Shown here in pieces: positions 1-8,688 of a stretch of DNA of 64,000 nt. The notes beneath the pieces were generated by a model. That model had not been told where the DNA came from, did not search any database, and saw nothing but the letters and a program-made list of their open reading frames with translations. Position 1 is the stretch's first letter. Each line of letters starts with the position of its first letter. Source of the stretch: Roseivivax lentus (GTDB lineage Bacteria; Pseudomonadota; Alphaproteobacteria; Rhodobacterales; Rhodobacteraceae); assembly GCF_900156805.1 (NCBI RefSeq), contig NZ_FTOQ01000001.1, positions 248,001 through 312,000 on the forward strand. The letters run 5' to 3'. The position numbers and the translations under genes are program-made.

Positions 1-1293
1 CAGGTGGCCCGCGCCGAAATGCTCGCCCGTGCGCAGCGCTGCCGACAGCGCCTTGCGCACCGCCTCGGTGCCGTCGAAGGTCTCGGGCGGGCGGTCGCAG
101 AGGTCGCAATGGCCGCAAGGCGCCTCCAGCGTTTCGCCGAAATAGCCCAGCAGCGTCGCGCGCCGGCAGGATTGCGCCTCTGCCAGACCCAGAAGCGCGT
201 TGAGCCGCCCGTGATCGGCGCCGCGACGCTCCGCCGAGGCGAGACCCTCGTCGATCTGCGCGCGTCGCAGCCGGATATCGTCCGCGCCATAAAGCGTCAG
301 CGTCTCGGCGGGCCCGCCATCCCGGCCGGCGCGGCCGATTTCCTGGTAATAGGCCTCGATGGATTTCGGCAGGTCCGCATGGGCGACCCAGCGGATATCG
401 GGCTTGTCGACGCCCATGCCGAAGGCGACCGTCGCCACGACGATCAACCCGTCCTCCTGGGCGAAGGCGGTCTCGACCGCGCGGCGGTCCTCGGCTTCCA
501 TGCCACCGTGATAGGCGCGCGCGGCGTGTCCCTCGGCCCGCAGCGCCTGCGCCAGCGTCTCGGTCTTGGCGCGGGTGCCGCAATAGACGATGCCCGACTG
601 GCCCTTGCGCGCGGCGGCATAGGTCAGGATCTGCTTGCGCGGGCTGTCCTTCGGGGCGAAGGCCAAATGGATATTGGGCCGGTCGAAGCCGCGCAGGAAG
701 ACCTGCGGTGCGGTGCCGGGGAACAGCCGCTCGATGATCTCGGCGCGGGTTTCCTCGTCGGCGGTGGCGGTGAAGGCCGCGACCGGCACATCGAGCTCGC
801 GGCGCAGCGCGCCGATGCGCAGGTAATCGGGGCGGAAATCGTGGCCCCACTGGCTGACGCAATGCGCCTCGTCCACGGCGATGAGATGGACGTCCGATTG
901 CGCCAGAAGCCGCGCGGTGCCGCCGGAGGCCAGCCGTTCGGGCGCGAGATAGAGCAGCTTCAGATCGCCCGCATGGAGCGCGTCGAAGACCGCGTCGTTC
1001 TCCTCGGGCGTGTTGCCGGAGGTGAGCGCACCCGCTGCCACGCCCGCCTCGCGCAGGCCGCGGACCTGGTCGCGCATGAGGGCTATGAGCGGAGAGATCA
1101 CGACCGTCAGTCCGGGGCGCATCAGCGCGGGAAGCTGGAAACACAGGGATTTGCCGCCCCCTGTGGGCATGATCGCCAGCACATCCGCGCCATTGGCGAC
1201 CGCGTCGACGATTTCGCCCTGCCCGGGACGGAACGCATCATAGCCGAAGACGTCACGCAGCAGCGCATCTGCGCCGGAGAGGTCGCGAGGCAT
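1..1293 (-). CDS. recQ: ATP-dependent DNA helicase RecQ (3' end cut off by window)
   Basis: Superfamily 2 3'-5' DNA helicase used in recombination and fork repair. The visible 431 residues start at an ATG (complement of 1291-1293) and run off the left edge without a stop. The helicase motifs are in order: Walker A IMPTGGGKS at residues 41-49, DEAH at 141-144 followed by CVSQWGHDFR, the TATAD motif III, and a motif VI of the QEIGRAGRDG type. A zinc-binding cysteine set (CRRATLL then CGHCDLC) follows. All of this is characteristic of RecQ. The C-terminal HRDC region, if present, lies outside the window. It is transcribed alone, away from the other genes here, and no obvious LexA box was found upstream. 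Identification is secure; only completeness is unknown. Confidence 0.95.
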   Translation of the reverse strand, partial: MPRDLSGADALLRDVFGYDAFRPGQGEIVDAVANGADVLAIMPTGGGKSLCFQLPALMRPGLTVVISPLIALMRDQVRGLREAGVAAGALTSGNTPEENDAVFDALHAGDLKLLYLAPERLASGGTARLLAQSDVHLIAVDEAHCVSQWGHDFRPDYLRIGALRRELDVPVAAFTATADEETRAEIIERLFPGTAPQVFLRGFDRPNIHLAFAPKDSPRKQILTYAAARKGQSGIVYCGTRAKTETLAQALRAEGHAARAYHGGMEAEDRRAVETAFAQEDGLIVVATVAFGMGVDKPDIRWVAHADLPKSIEAYYQEIGRAGRDGGPAETLTLYGADDIRLRRAQIDEGLASAERRGADHGRLNALLGLAEAQSCRRATLLGYFGETLEAPCGHCDLCDRPPETFDGTEAVRKALSAALRTGEHFGAGHL

Positions 1294-1413
1294 GGGGAGA
1301 CCCTGTTTCTTCTATATCTGCTCTTTGGTGCAGAGTCTCATACTAAGAATCGGTGAACAAGGCTTAACCGTGTCCGGCATCGCCATGCCACCCGGGGCGC
1401 GGCCCGGGCCGGG

Positions 1414-1707
1414 TCAGTAGCTGTAGAACAGCGCCGCATTGTTGGCGAGGATGATGCGCAGCGCATAGATGCCGATCAGCGCAACCAGCGGCGCGAGGTC
1501 GAGCCCGCCCATCTGCGGCAGGAAGCGGCGGATGCGCGCATAGGCCGGCTCCAGCAGGCGGTTGAGCCCGTCCCAGATCTGCGCGACCAGCGGCTGGCGC
1601 AGGTTCAGCACCTGGAAGTTGATCAGCCAGCTCATGATCACATGCGCGATTATGAAGAACCACACCACGTCCAGGAGCAGCATCAGGATCTGGAACAGCG
1701 ATTGCAT
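1414..1707 (-). CDS. YggT family membrane protein
   Basis: A 97-residue protein with two hydrophobic segments, near residues 5-28 and 70-90. Between them is the family's typical stretch: SWLINF, then an LNRLLEPAYARIRRFLPQMGG-like segment that matches the YggT/Ycf19 pattern of 'l...lepilrpiRrilP'. Members are inner-membrane proteins linked to osmotic shock tolerance or to organisation of membrane complexes; the exact role here is unknown. It reads toward recQ and is divergent from the thioesterase gene, so the 1708-1844 gap must hold both promoters. Length matches the family. Confidence 0.85.
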   Translation of the reverse strand: MQSLFQILMLLLDVVWFFIIAHVIMSWLINFQVLNLRQPLVAQIWDGLNRLLEPAYARIRRFLPQMGGLDLAPLVALIGIYALRIILANNAALFYSY

Positions 1708-1844
1708 GGGCAGTGTCCTTCAGGGTCAGCGTCCGAATATCCGGCCAGAGGTAAGCGCCGGGATCGACAAGGGCAAGTGCCGCGGCGTTCATGGTTGACC
1801 TTCCGTGCGGGCCTTGCGACGTCGCGCGCAAAAGGAGCGCGCCC

Positions 1845-2378
1845 ATGTATCCCTTCGTCCGTCTCGCCAAGGAAATGTTGCGGTTCCGCAATGCGGAGCC
1901 GATCGCGCTGGGCGAGGAGCACGTGTCGCATCACCTCTGCTGGCCCTGGGACCTCGATATGTGGTGGGAACTGAACAACGGCCGGACGCTGACGCTCTAT
2001 GACCTCGGCCGCATCCCGATGGCGGCGCGCGGCGGGCTGATCGCGGCGATGCGGGCGCGATCCTGGGGGCTGACCATCGCCGGTTCTTCGGTGCGCTATC
2101 GCCGCCGGGTGCGGATGTTCGACCGGATTGAGATGCGCTCCCGGATCGTGGGTTGGGATGCGCGCTTCATGTATCTCGAGCAATCCATGTGGAAGACCAA
2201 CGGCGACTGCGCGAGCCATGCGCTTTATCGTGCCGCGGTAACCGACCGGAACGGCATCGTGCCCTCGGCGACCGTGGCCGAGGCGCTGGGCCACGATCCG
2301 GTCTCGCCCGATCTGCCGGACTGGGTGCGGGCCTGGTCAGACGCCGAAGCGCTGCGCCCCTGGCCGCCCATGTCCTGA
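1845..2378 (+). CDS. Acyl-CoA thioesterase-like hotdog-fold protein
   Basis: A 177-residue protein starting at the ATG at 1845, chosen because AAGGAG lies 7-8 bases upstream; an in-frame ATG at 1791 lacks such a site. The central part (WPWDLDMWWELNNGRTLTL, then a GSSVRYRRRVRMFD-like strand pair) fits the single-domain 4HBT-type thioesterase family that includes THEM6-like proteins, with the Asp of the DLDMWWELNNG motif as the probable catalytic residue. Members hydrolyse acyl-CoA or acyl-carrier thioesters, but the substrate cannot be predicted. It is followed by an MFS gene in the same orientation, 96 bases away. Confidence 0.75.
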   Translation: MYPFVRLAKEMLRFRNAEPIALGEEHVSHHLCWPWDLDMWWELNNGRTLTLYDLGRIPMAARGGLIAAMRARSWGLTIAGSSVRYRRRVRMFDRIEMRSRIVGWDARFMYLEQSMWKTNGDCASHALYRAAVTDRNGIVPSATVAEALGHDPVSPDLPDWVRAWSDAEALRPWPPMS

Positions 2379-2474
2379 CCGGATCGGCCCGCGCGGCGCG
2401 TCCGGAGCGTAACTCCGCTTGCCTTGTCGGCCCGCGCGGCGTTTGATCGCCCACGGGATGGCAACGGGGCAGGC

Positions 2475-3806
2475 ATGACCGAGACGCGCAAACGCATTTG
2501 GGGTTGGTTCTTCTTCGACTGGGCCAGCCAGCCCTACAACACGCTTCTCATCACCTTCATCTTCGCGCCCTACGTGAAGGAGCTGATGGTCGACGGCGCG
2601 GCGGCGCAGACCGCCTGGGCCTTCGGCATCGGCTTTGCCGGGATCGCCATCGCGCTGCTGGCGCCGGTGCTGGGCGCCATCGCCGATACCGGCGGCAACC
2701 GCATCCGCTGGATCTGGGGCTTCTCGGCGCTCTACGTGATCGGATCGGGCATGCTGTGGTTCGCCGCCCCGGACGATTTCAACCTCTATGCCACGCTTTT
2801 CTTCTTCGCGCTGGGCCTCGTCGGCATGGAATTCGCGACGATCTTCACCAATGCGATGCTGCCCGATCTGGGCCCGCGGGAGGAGATCGGGCGGCTCTCG
2901 GGCAATGGCTGGGCCTTCGGCTATGTCGGCGGGCTTCTGACACTGGTCATTATGCTGGTGTTCTTCGCCGAAAGCGCCACGACGGGCCGCACCTTCGTGG
3001 GGCTGACGCCGCCACTCGGTCTCGATGCGGAGGCGCGGGAGGGCACGCGCTTCGTCGGGCCGCTGACCGCGATCTGGTTCGCGATCTTCATGATCCCCTT
3101 CTTCGCCTGGGTCCGCGACCCGCGGGCCAAGCCCGCCCCGCCCGGCGCGGTGCGCAAGGCCTTGGGCGATCTAGGGCGCACGATCCGCACGCTGCCGCGA
3201 TATCCCTCGCTTTTCTCCTATCTCGGCGCGTCGATGTTCTACCGCGACGCGCTGAACGGCATGTATGCCTTCGGCGGCATCTACGCCGCGGGCGTCCTGG
3301 GATGGAGCGTCGTCGATGTGGGCATCTTCGGCATCCTCGCCATCATCTCGGGCGCGCTGTTTGCCTGGCTCGGCGGCAAGGCCGACATGCGGCACGGGCC
3401 GAAGCCGGTCATCACGGTCTGCATCCTCGCGCTGACGGCGGTGGCCATCTCCATCGTGCTCGTCAGCCGGGAGCGGGTCTTCCTGCTGCCCGTCGCCGAA
3501 GGCTCGAACCTGCCCGACATCGCCTTTTACGTCTTCGGCGTGGTGATCGGTGCTGCGGGCGGCGTGCTGCAGGCCGCCTCGCGCACGATGATGGTCCGGC
3601 AGGCGCATGAAACCCGCATGACCGAAGGCTTCGGACTCTACGCGCTGGCCGGCAAGGCGACCTCGTTTCTCGCGCCGATGCTGATCGGTTTCGCGACCTG
3701 GGCCAGCGGCTCACAACAAGTTGGCGTCAGCCCGCTCATTCTGCTTTTCGCGATCGGCCTTCTGTTGTTACGCTGGGTGAAACCCGACGGAGATCGAGCA
3801 GCATGA
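2475..3806 (+). CDS. MFS transporter, UMF1 / Atg22-like family
   Basis: A 443-residue integral membrane protein with about twelve hydrophobic segments. The N-terminus has the hallmark FFFDWASQPYNTLLITFIFAPY block of UMF1-type major facilitator proteins related to fungal vacuole effluxer Atg22. Between TM2 and TM3 is an IADTGGNRIRW-type loop, and the central cytoplasmic loop contains a proline/basic stretch near residue 220. The family includes putative amino-acid or small-metabolite effluxers, but the bacterial substrates are not established. The start at 2475 was preferred to the upstream in-frame ATG at 2424 because the family begins immediately before the KRIWGWFFFDWA motif. The stop overlaps the start of mepA (ATGA), so the two are translationally coupled. 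Confidence 0.88.
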   Translation: MTETRKRIWGWFFFDWASQPYNTLLITFIFAPYVKELMVDGAAAQTAWAFGIGFAGIAIALLAPVLGAIADTGGNRIRWIWGFSALYVIGSGMLWFAAPDDFNLYATLFFFALGLVGMEFATIFTNAMLPDLGPREEIGRLSGNGWAFGYVGGLLTLVIMLVFFAESATTGRTFVGLTPPLGLDAEAREGTRFVGPLTAIWFAIFMIPFFAWVRDPRAKPAPPGAVRKALGDLGRTIRTLPRYPSLFSYLGASMFYRDALNGMYAFGGIYAAGVLGWSVVDVGIFGILAIISGALFAWLGGKADMRHGPKPVITVCILALTAVAISIVLVSRERVFLLPVAEGSNLPDIAFYVFGVVIGAAGGVLQAASRTMMVRQAHETRMTEGFGLYALAGKATSFLAPMLIGFATWASGSQQVGVSPLILLFAIGLLLLRWVKPDGDRAA

Positions 3807-4744
3807 TCCGACCCATAGCCACCCTTGCCCTAGCCGCGGCCCTGTTGACGGGATGCGGCGGCAGCGACGCGCCGGGCGCGCGCAACGCCAATCCCGGCGC
3901 GCCCGAAGCGGCGGCGCCCGCCGCCATCCCGGCGGTTCTGTCCACCCGCAGCGCCAAGCAGCTTTTCGGCACCGAAGCCCGCGCCTCTTCGCAGGCCTCC
4001 CGGCCTTACGGCTCCTATGCGAAGGGCTGTGCCGCGGGCAATGTGCAGCTGCCCGAAACCGGCCCCACCTGGCAGGCGATGCGCCTGTCGCGGAACCGCA
4101 ACTGGGGCCAGCCGGTGATGATCGACTTCCTCGAGGACCTGTCGCGCGTCGCGGCCCGCCAGCCGGGCTGGAACGGGCTTTATATCGGCGATATCAGCCA
4201 GCCCAAGGGCGGGCCCATGCTGACCGGCCATGCAAGCCACCAGATCGGCCTCGATGCGGATGTCTGGATGCGGCCCACCGACCGGCTGAACCTGTCCGCC
4301 TCCGAGCGGGAAAGCATTTCCTCGGTCTCGCTGCGCCGCGCGAACGGCGCCTATACGAACGACAACTGGAGCCGCGCGCATCATGAGATCATGAAGGCCG
4401 CGGCCTCCGATCCGCGCGTGGCCCGCATCTTCGTCTTTCCGGGCGCCAAGGTGCGCATGTGCAACGAGGAGACGGGCAACCGCGACTGGCTGCGCAAGAT
4501 CCGGCCCTGGTACGGGCATCACTACCATTTCCACGTCCGGCTCGCCTGTCCGCCGGGGGCCTCGGGCTGCGTCGACCAGGCCCCGCCGCCGCCGGGCGAT
4601 GGCTGCGCCGATGCGCAGGCCTGGGTGAACAACATCCTGAACCCGCCGCCGCCCGATCCCAACGCACCGCCGCCCAAGCCCAAGCGTGAACTGACCCTCG
4701 CCGACCTGCCTGCGCAATGCACCTCCGTTCTTTCGGCGCGCTGA
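3803..4744 (+). CDS. mepA: Penicillin-insensitive murein endopeptidase MepA (predicted lipoprotein)
   Basis: A 313-residue LAS-type (M74) zinc peptidase that cleaves D-Ala-meso-DAP crosslinks in peptidoglycan. Metal-ligand motifs are visible: GHASHQIGLDADVW in the middle and HYHFHVRLACP near residue 245. A hydrophobic leader ends in LLTGC with Cys18, so it is probably lipid-anchored in the periplasm; E. coli MepA is instead soluble. A proline-rich tail (NPPPPDPNAPPPKPKRE) follows the catalytic domain. It overlaps the MFS gene by 4 bases upstream and the next gene by 28 bases downstream, suggesting one operon. Family identity is clear; the lipid anchor is an inference from the lipobox. Confidence 0.92.
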   Translation: MIRPIATLALAAALLTGCGGSDAPGARNANPGAPEAAAPAAIPAVLSTRSAKQLFGTEARASSQASRPYGSYAKGCAAGNVQLPETGPTWQAMRLSRNRNWGQPVMIDFLEDLSRVAARQPGWNGLYIGDISQPKGGPMLTGHASHQIGLDADVWMRPTDRLNLSASERESISSVSLRRANGAYTNDNWSRAHHEIMKAAASDPRVARIFVFPGAKVRMCNEETGNRDWLRKIRPWYGHHYHFHVRLACPPGASGCVDQAPPPPGDGCADAQAWVNNILNPPPPDPNAPPPKPKRELTLADLPAQCTSVLSAR

Positions 4745-5598
4745 GCGCCCTTCTTCTCGCGGTGCTGCCCGCCTGCGCGGCAGAGCCCGACGCGGACGGC
4801 TTCCTGTCGCGCTACACCTGGCGCATGGCCGGAGAGACCTTCGGCGGCTTCTCGGGTCTGGAAATGTCCGCCGATGGGGCGGCCTTCATCGCGATCAGCG
4901 ACCGGGGCGGCATCGTTGCCGGGCGGATCGAGCGGGAGGGCGCGGCGATTATCGGCATCACCGCAGGGACGATCGAGCCCCTGACCACGCCTACCGGCGA
5001 TGCCCTGTCCGTCGAGGATCGCGATGCCGAAGGTCTGGCGATCAGCCCCTCCGGTACCCGGGTCATCAGCTATGAAGGGGAGTTTCCGCGCCTCTGGGCT
5101 TATGGGGACAAAGGCGTCACCGCGCTGCCGGTGCCGCCTGCCTTTGCAAGCCTTGGTGACAATGCCGGGCTGGAGGCGCTGGCCATCGACGCCGAGGGCG
5201 CGCTCTACACCCTGCCCGAACGTTCGGGCGGTCTGACCCAGCCCTTCCCGGTCTGGAAGCTGCACAAGGGCCGCTGGACCCAGCCCTTCGACATCGCGCG
5301 CCATGGCGGATTTCTGCCCGTGGGGGCGGATTTCGGCCCCGATGGCGCGCTTTACCTGCTGGAGCGCGAATTCAACGGCTTCGGCTTCCGGTCGCGGGTG
5401 CGGCAATTGCGGCTGGTGGAGGATATGGTCGTCTCTGAACGGATCCTGCTGGAAAGCGATTTCGGCACCTTCGACAACCTCGAAGGCATCGCCGCCTGGC
5501 GCGACGCGTCTGGCACGATCCGGCTCACGATGATCTCTGACGACAATTTCCAGTTCATCCAGCGCACCGAGTTCGTGGAATTCCGCGTCACGGAATAA
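4717..5598 (+). CDS. Esterase-like activity of phytase family protein (secreted)
   Basis: A 293-residue protein with an N-terminal secretion signal (LLLAVLPACAAEP; Cys20 could be a lipobox, although Pro at -2 is atypical). The repeated blade-like motifs FGGFSGLEMSADG, EDRDAEGLAISPSG, NAGLEALAIDAEG and FGPDGALYLLERE are the beta-propeller signature of the phytase-like esterase family (PF13449). Several Asp/Glu in these motifs probably bind Ca2+. The substrate is unknown. The start lies inside the 3' end of mepA, a 28-base overlap, so expression is likely coupled to the murein hydrolase. An envelope role is an inference from that context. Confidence 0.85.
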   Translation: MHLRSFGALSALLLAVLPACAAEPDADGFLSRYTWRMAGETFGGFSGLEMSADGAAFIAISDRGGIVAGRIEREGAAIIGITAGTIEPLTTPTGDALSVEDRDAEGLAISPSGTRVISYEGEFPRLWAYGDKGVTALPVPPAFASLGDNAGLEALAIDAEGALYTLPERSGGLTQPFPVWKLHKGRWTQPFDIARHGGFLPVGADFGPDGALYLLEREFNGFGFRSRVRQLRLVEDMVVSERILLESDFGTFDNLEGIAAWRDASGTIRLTMISDDNFQFIQRTEFVEFRVTE

Positions 5599-5694
5599 CT
5601 TGCGCGCGCGCTCCGATCGGTCTATGCGCCGCCTCTGTCCCGGGATCGTCCGGGGCCAAGTCCCCGCAACCTTGCAAAAACGGGAAACGTTTTC

Positions 5695-6324
5695 ATGACC
5701 CGCACACATATCCCCGGCATCCTGGCCATGGCGGCCGTCGTCGTGGCCTCCAACATCCTGGTGCAGTTCCTGTTCGGCCAATGGCTGACCTGGGGCGCCT
5801 TCACCTATCCCATCGCCTTCCTGGTCACCGACCTGATGAACCGCCTTTACGGCAAGGCGGCCGCGCGCCGCGTCGTCTTCGCGGGCTTCATCGTGGGCGT
5901 GGCCTGTTCCTTCGTCGGCACCCAGATCATGGGCGAGTTCGGTCCGCTCGTGACCTGGCGCATCGCCATCGGGTCGGGCCTTGCCTTCCTGACCGCGCAG
6001 CTTCTGGACGTCGCGATCTTCGACCGGCTGCGCGAGGGCCGCTGGTGGCGCGCGCCGCTCGCCTCGACGCTGGTCGGCTCGTCGGTCGATACCGCGCTTT
6101 TCTTCACCATCGCCTTCTCGGGCGCGCTGAGCTTCATCGAGCCCGGCAATGACGTGAGCTGGGCCGGCGAGGCGCTGCCGCTTCTGGGCGCGGGCCCGGT
6201 TGTGCCGCTCTGGGTGTCGCTCGCCGTGGCGGACTGGATGGTGAAGCTGTGCCTCGCGCTGGTGGCGCTGATCCCGTTCCGTTTGATCGTTTCTTGGGCT
6301 CTATCGTCGCCGCGCATGGCCTGA
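5695..6324 (+). CDS. Queuosine precursor transporter (YhhQ / VUT family)
   Basis: A 209-residue membrane protein with about six transmembrane segments. The motifs TYPIAFLVTDLMNRLYGKAAARRVVFAGF, then AFLTAQLLDVAIFDRLR, then STLVGSSVDTALFF are the conserved core of the VUT/DUF165 family, which imports the queuosine precursors preQ0 or preQ1. The charged Asp and Gln within membrane segments are typical. It is a single gene with 96 bases upstream; that leader has a short GC hairpin and an A-rich run but does not match a preQ1 riboswitch consensus. The gene symbol is left empty because E. coli yhhQ naming is not universal in alphaproteobacteria. Confidence 0.88.
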   Translation: MTRTHIPGILAMAAVVVASNILVQFLFGQWLTWGAFTYPIAFLVTDLMNRLYGKAAARRVVFAGFIVGVACSFVGTQIMGEFGPLVTWRIAIGSGLAFLTAQLLDVAIFDRLREGRWWRAPLASTLVGSSVDTALFFTIAFSGALSFIEPGNDVSWAGEALPLLGAGPVVPLWVSLAVADWMVKLCLALVALIPFRLIVSWALSSPRMA

Positions 6325-6403
6325 CCACAAGATTTTGTTTTGCGTCCGAGAAAAACCGTGCCAGACTCGGGGTGTGAGCAACATTGAGAAAGGAGGTGAT
6401 CCA

Positions 6404-6460
6404 GTGTCTAGAGAAGCATTGGAGAGAGGTGTCGGAACAGTTCGGAGGGCCCGGCTCTAG
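6404..6460 (+). CDS. Possible 18-residue peptide with perfect extended Shine-Dalgarno
   Basis: A GTG-started ORF of 18 codons (VSREALERGVGTVRRARL) ending in TAG. Immediately upstream, bases 6389-6402 read AAAGGAGGTGATCC, an exact 14-base complement of the conserved 3' end of 16S rRNA (GGATCACCTCCTTT). The spacing from GGAGG to the GTG is 7 bases, which is optimal. A strong hairpin-plus-T terminator lies 70 bases downstream at 6531-6560, giving a self-contained transcription unit of about 200 bases between the queuosine transporter gene and arfB. The peptide is basic (five Arg) with no membrane segment. It may be a real peptide, a leader peptide or a ribosome-binding RNA. I do not recognise a family. 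Confidence 0.5.
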   Translation: MSREALERGVGTVRRARL

Positions 6461-6530
6461 GGCAGCCCCTACAGGCGGATGACCGTCCGGATTGGTGAAT
6501 GCCTAACCGGTATCGCCTCCACATTCTCGA

Positions 6531-6560
6531 AGGGTCGCCCTCAGGGGCGGCCCTTTAATA
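6531..6560 (+). terminator. Rho-independent terminator of the short transcript before arfB
   Basis: A 10-base-pair stem (6531-6540 with 6545-6554, one G-T pair), a TCAG tetraloop and TTTAATATT after the stem. It lies 30 bases before the arfB start, so it ends the transcript carrying the 18-codon ORF and could also attenuate read-through into arfB. Confidence 0.75.
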
Positions 6561-6589
6561 TTGTAAGCGGGCAACGTAGCGGTAGGGCC

Positions 6590-7009
6590 ATGCTGAAGAT
6601 CAACGACAAGGTGTCGATCGAGGATTGGGAACTGACCGAACAGTTCATCCGCGCGTCGGGGCCCGGCGGGCAGAACGTCAACAAGGTCTCCTCGGCGGTG
6701 GAACTGCGCTTCGAGGCGGAGCGCTCGCCGAACCTGCCCGGCCCGGTAAAGGCGCGGCTGAGGCGGCTTGCCGGGCGGCGCTGGACCAAGGAGGGCGCGC
6801 TCGTCCTGCAGGTCGACGAGACACGCTCGCAGGCGCGCAACCGCGACATCGCCCGCGACCGGCTGGCCGCGCTGATCGCGCAGGCCTTCGAGAAGCCGAA
6901 GAAACGTATCCCGACGCGGCCCACCCTCGGGGCGAAGAAGCGGCGGCTGAAGGCCAAGAAGATCGCCGGCGAGAAGAAGGCGCTGAGGGGGAAGGTCGAT
7001 CCGGAGTGA
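6590..7009 (+). CDS. arfB: Alternative ribosome-rescue factor ArfB (YaeJ)
   Basis: A 139-residue release-factor homologue that frees stalled ribosomes by hydrolysing peptidyl-tRNA without needing a stop codon. The GGQ catalytic motif is present in ASGPGGQNVNKVSSAVELR near residues 24-41. The C-terminal tail is strongly basic (KPKKRIPTRPTLGAKKRRLKAKK), as required for insertion into the empty mRNA channel. Length matches ArfB and excludes RF1/RF2, which carry an extra codon-recognition domain. The start at 6590 was chosen over an in-frame ATG at 6479 because the family begins at this MLKI segment and the earlier start would read through the 6531-6560 terminator. Confidence 0.93.
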   Translation: MLKINDKVSIEDWELTEQFIRASGPGGQNVNKVSSAVELRFEAERSPNLPGPVKARLRRLAGRRWTKEGALVLQVDETRSQARNRDIARDRLAALIAQAFEKPKKRIPTRPTLGAKKRRLKAKKIAGEKKALRGKVDPE

Positions 7010-7136
7010 GTCGCTCTCGTCCAAGCCCGCCAACGGGGCCTCTGGGTGACGGCCTGGCCTTGCGTATTCCAGAGTAGGCTCGTCAGGAGCGCCTCAGAGC
7101 GCGGAATCAAGGCTGCCTTGGCAGCCGCCGCGCTCC

Positions 7137-7265
7137 AGCGCCGGTCCGGCCCGACCGGATTGGCGCTTTGGCACCGCGCGTGAACCGATCATTCCGAGCG
7201 ATGATGTGGCGAGATAAAACGCAGACCCCCGACATCGGAGCGCCAAGCCGCCGGACCGGCGCTCC
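7137..7265. repeat. Two GC-rich hairpins between convergent arfB and mscS-like genes
   Basis: First hairpin: AGCGCC at 7137-7142 pairs with GGCGCT at 7162-7167, enclosing GGTC/GACC, and is followed by TT. Second: GGAGCGCC at 7237-7244 pairs with GGCGCTCC at 7258-7265. Their arms share the GGCGCT core. They sit where arfB and the channel gene converge, so they may terminate both transcripts, but neither has a long T run. Confidence 0.4.
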
Positions 7266-7293
7266 AAGCGTCTTCTCGTCTGACGACGGGCTC

Positions 7294-8619
7294 TTACCCC
7301 TCAGACCGCCCCAGCACCGAACCTTCCAGCACCTTCACCTCACGCTGCGGGAACGGGATCGAGATGCCGTTCTCCTGGAACGCATCCCAGAGCGCCAGGT
7401 AGACGTTGCCGCGGATATTCGTGAGGCCCCCCGTCGGGTCCCTGATCCAGAACCGCAGGATGTAATCGACGGAGCTGTCGCCGAAGCCGACGATGTGACA
7501 GACCGCCGGACGCTCCGACAGCACGCGCTTGGTCTTCGACGCGGCCTCCACGGCGATCCGGCGCACCAGATGCGGATCGTCGCCGTAGGCGGTGCCGAAA
7601 TAGATGTCGAGCCGCACGAAATCGTTCGAATGCGACCAGTTCACCACCTGTCCGGTGATCAGGTCCTCGTTCGGGATAAGGTATTCCTTGCCATCCCGGG
7701 TGGTGATCGAGACGTAGCGCGCGCCCAGCGAATTGATCCAGCCGAAGGTCTCGCCCAGCGAGATGACGTCGCCCGGCTTGATCGAGCGATCGAGCAGCAG
7801 GATGACGCCCGAGACGAGGTTCGACACCACCTTCTGCAGGCCGAAGCCGAGGCCCACGCCGATCGCGCCCGACAGCACGGCAAGCCCGGTCAGGTCGACC
7901 CCGACAAGGCGCAGCGAAATGAAGAACGCCGCGCCATAGAGCACGACCTGCAGGAACTTGATCGCCAGCACCTGCATCGAGGGCGAGATATCCTCGTTGC
8001 TCCGGATCCGCGCGGCGGAGGTGGTCGACAGGAAGCGCGCGGCCACGAACATCAGCACCAGAAGGATCAGCGCCTGCAGGGCAAGCCATAGCGTCAGCCG
8101 GCTTTCGCCCAGCGTCACCCCGACCGAATCGAGCGCGCGGCGGGCCTCCTCGGTCAGACCGAGGATCGACAGCGTGACCCAGGTCCAGGCGCCGTAGCGC
8201 ACCGCGGCGCGCATCACCGGGTTGCCGATCAACCGCGTCGCCACCACGATGAAGAGCCAGGCCGTGGTGAGTTCCGCGACGATCCCCAGAAGGTAGGAAC
8301 GCGACGGCCAGGTTACCTCGCGCATCACCCAGACGATCGTCCAGATCAGGGCGACGAAGAGGATCATCCGGATCCGGCGATGCAGGATCACGAAGAGCCG
8401 CATGCGCCATTTCGCCCAGCCTTCGCGGCTGCGCATCCAGGTATGCACCCGCGGCGCGATGATCCGGGTCAGGATATGGGCCAGCAGGAAGACACCGGCG
8501 ACGATGGCGATCTGGTAGGCGTTCCAGGGGCGCAGCAGGCCCTGCAGGAACAGCGTCAGGTCGCCCAGAAGCGACGTGAGCACCGCCAGGATCTCGGCGA
8601 AGGCGTCATCTGAGGTCAT
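7294..8619 (-). CDS. Mechanosensitive ion channel, MscS family
   Basis: A 441-residue inner-membrane channel opened by membrane tension during osmotic downshock. About five hydrophobic segments precede the pore helix and MscS beta domain. The pore-lining region LAVLSGAIGVGLGFGLQKVVSNLVSGVILLLDRSIKPGDVI, near residues 245-290, has the Gly/Ala packing pattern and the GLGFGLQ hinge of MscS. The following ISLGETFGWINSLGARYVSITTRDGKEYLIPNEDLITG segment is the beta domain. The extra N-terminal helices make it longer than E. coli MscS (286 residues) and closer to mid-size paralogues. It is transcribed alone. Confidence 0.93.
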   Translation of the reverse strand: MTSDDAFAEILAVLTSLLGDLTLFLQGLLRPWNAYQIAIVAGVFLLAHILTRIIAPRVHTWMRSREGWAKWRMRLFVILHRRIRMILFVALIWTIVWVMREVTWPSRSYLLGIVAELTTAWLFIVVATRLIGNPVMRAAVRYGAWTWVTLSILGLTEEARRALDSVGVTLGESRLTLWLALQALILLVLMFVAARFLSTTSAARIRSNEDISPSMQVLAIKFLQVVLYGAAFFISLRLVGVDLTGLAVLSGAIGVGLGFGLQKVVSNLVSGVILLLDRSIKPGDVISLGETFGWINSLGARYVSITTRDGKEYLIPNEDLITGQVVNWSHSNDFVRLDIYFGTAYGDDPHLVRRIAVEAASKTKRVLSERPAVCHIVGFGDSSVDYILRFWIRDPTGGLTNIRGNVYLALWDAFQENGISIPFPQREVKVLEGSVLGRSEG

Positions 8620-8688
8620 GGAAGGGCTCGCGCTGCGGTCATGGGGTCAAGGATGCACCGATCCCGCGCCGCGGCAAGGCAGAAGGCA

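Noticed and set aside
1294-1380. LexA box upstream of recQ
   Set aside because: Only one GTTC half-site was seen; the second half at the right spacing is not present.
5599-5694. preQ1 riboswitch in front of the queuosine transporter
   Set aside because: There is a short GC hairpin and an A-rich run, but the consensus pseudoknot tail (ACUA) and conserved loop bases were not found.
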